This document shows, piece after piece, positions 63,292-64,000 of a DNA stretch of 64,000 bases. The position numbers were made by a program, and so were the translations under genes. Each line of letters starts with the position of its first letter. The stretch's first letter is position 1. Under the pieces are notes generated by a model. The model was not told where the DNA came from and did not search any database. It was given only the letters and a program-made list of their open reading frames with translations. The stretch is from Blastomonas sp. (GTDB lineage: Bacteria > Pseudomonadota > Alphaproteobacteria > Sphingomonadales > Sphingomonadaceae), in NCBI RefSeq assembly GCF_030373265.1, contig NZ_JAUCZC010000013.1, positions 1 to 64,000 of the forward strand, read 5' to 3'.

Positions 63292-63948
63292 ATGAGTCTT
63301 TCGCTCCAGCACGTCGCGTTCCGTTTTGCCGGACGCCCGATCCTTTCCGATTTCAGCTTCGACATGGCGCCGGGCGAACACAGCCTGCTGATCGGCGCGT
63401 CGGGCAGCGGCAAGTCGACCCTGGTCAACCTCGTCTGCGGGCTGCTCACCCCCGACAGCGGCAGCATCAGCATCGGCGGCGAAAGCATGACCGGACAGTC
63501 CACCAGCAAGCGCGACGATCTGCGCCGACGCCGCATCGGCCTGGTCTTCCAGACGCTCAGGCTGGTCTCCGCGCTCGATATCACCGGCAATCTGCTGCTG
63601 GCGCAACGGCTGGTGGGCGGCACCGGCGGCACCGAGCGGGTGGCGATGCTGATCGACCGGCTCGGCCTCTCCCACCGCACGCATGCCCTGCCCCGCCAGC
63701 TCAGCCAGGGCGAGGCGCAACGTGCCGCGATCGCCCGTGCGCTGATCGGCCAGCCGGACCTGATCATCGCCGACGAGCCGACTTCGGCGCTGGACCACGC
63801 CAACATGGAAAAGGTGATCACTTTGCTGCGCGATTGCGCGCGCGAGGCCGGATCGAGCCTGCTGATCGTGACGCATGACGACCGATTGCGCGCCCACATC
63901 GAGTCCGTGCGCGCAATCGGCGCGATGACCCCTCAGGCCGCCGCATGA
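63292..63948 (+). CDS. ABC transporter ATP-binding protein (LolD/MacB-type)
   Basis: 218 aa. Walker A GASGSGKST, Q-loop VFQTLRLVSALDI, signature LSQGEAQRAA, Walker B LIIADEPTSALD, switch VTHDDR. The style is that of ATPases paired with FtsX-like permeases (LolD/MacB group). Its stop overlaps the next ATG (ATGA). Similar sets (exported protein, LolD-like ATPase, FtsX permease) are Zur-controlled zinc systems in some proteobacteria; here this is inference. Confidence 0.9.
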   Translation: MSLSLQHVAFRFAGRPILSDFSFDMAPGEHSLLIGASGSGKSTLVNLVCGLLTPDSGSISIGGESMTGQSTSKRDDLRRRRIGLVFQTLRLVSALDITGNLLLAQRLVGGTGGTERVAMLIDRLGLSHRTHALPRQLSQGEAQRAAIARALIGQPDLIIADEPTSALDHANMEKVITLLRDCAREAGSSLLIVTHDDRLRAHIESVRAIGAMTPQAAA

Positions 63949-64000
63949 TCCGGCTTGCCCTGGCCTATATGCGCGACCGCCCGATGACCGTGGCGCTCAA
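63945..64000 (+). CDS. ABC transporter permease, 5' end only
   Basis: First 18 codons (MIRLALAYMRDRPMTVAL), coupled by ATGA to the ATPase gene and cut by the end of the window. The start is typical of FtsX/LolC-type permeases; the family cannot be confirmed from this fragment. Confidence 0.6.
   Translation, partial: MIRLALAYMRDRPMTVAL

Overview
The window is high-GC, gene-dense chromosome of an alphaproteobacterium, most likely a member of the Sphingomonadales. This rests on the gatCAB operon, the NDUFS4-type complex I accessory subunit, the yajC-secD-secF-Mth938 block, a DUF6456 protein, TonB-dependent receptors and the overall protein style. I ran no database search, so family names are recognition calls, and genus is not claimed.

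Layout. 0.1-7.4 kb: an HD-GYP c-di-GMP phosphodiesterase, then the operon gatC-gatA-vapB-vapC-gatB (minus strand), in which a VapBC toxin-antitoxin pair sits inside the amidotransferase operon, then a DUF3089 lipase-like protein and RuvX. 7.4-25.6 kb: ordinary core genes (NDUFS4-like subunit, HrpB helicase, MATE exporter, polyprenyl synthase, chorismate mutase, an OmpR/histidine kinase pair with a PepSY protein, SIMPL protein, D-amino-acid aminotransferase, ABC-F ATPase, DUF6456 protein, XRE regulator, glycosyltransferase, PilZ protein, small lipoprotein, aldo/keto reductase). Their intergenic gaps carry many palindromic repeat elements.

25.6-34.2 kb: an integrative element of about 8.5 kb in the 3' end of tRNA-Pro(GGG). 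It is bounded by 51-bp direct repeats and carries a P4-type integrase, an AlpA-like DNA-binding protein, a DUF3987-like ATPase and a run of unrecognised small genes. On the opposite strand it carries an ABC-ATPase/TOPRIM protein of the OLD/PARIS-like type, which is the best candidate for a defence cargo. Matching paired CCTACCC repeats lie just inside both ends.

34.4-39.2 kb: yajC-secD-secF with an Mth938-domain protein, then a lipoprotein pair. 39.2-48.5 kb: a TauE/SafE permease divergent from KatG, then a sulfide/persulfide cluster. In that cluster an ArsR-type repressor and a peroxiredoxin diverge from a persulfide-dioxygenase-like enzyme, two YeeE/PmpA-B sulfur transporters, a type II sulfide:quinone reductase and a SulP anion transporter. 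Together these would oxidise sulfide and clear or move the products.

48.5-64 kb: a small lipoprotein, a flippase, then a region that looks metal-related. It has an ABC ATPase with two DUF3526 permeases (the second frameshifted) and a TonB receptor. Opposite lies the operon COG0523 GTPase - DUF1826 - TonB receptor (frameshifted near its C-terminus) - S46 peptidase. A MerC-like protein, a small exported protein and a LolD-like ABC ATPase with the first codons of its permease close the window. A shared motif upstream of these units suggests common control, plausibly by Zur.
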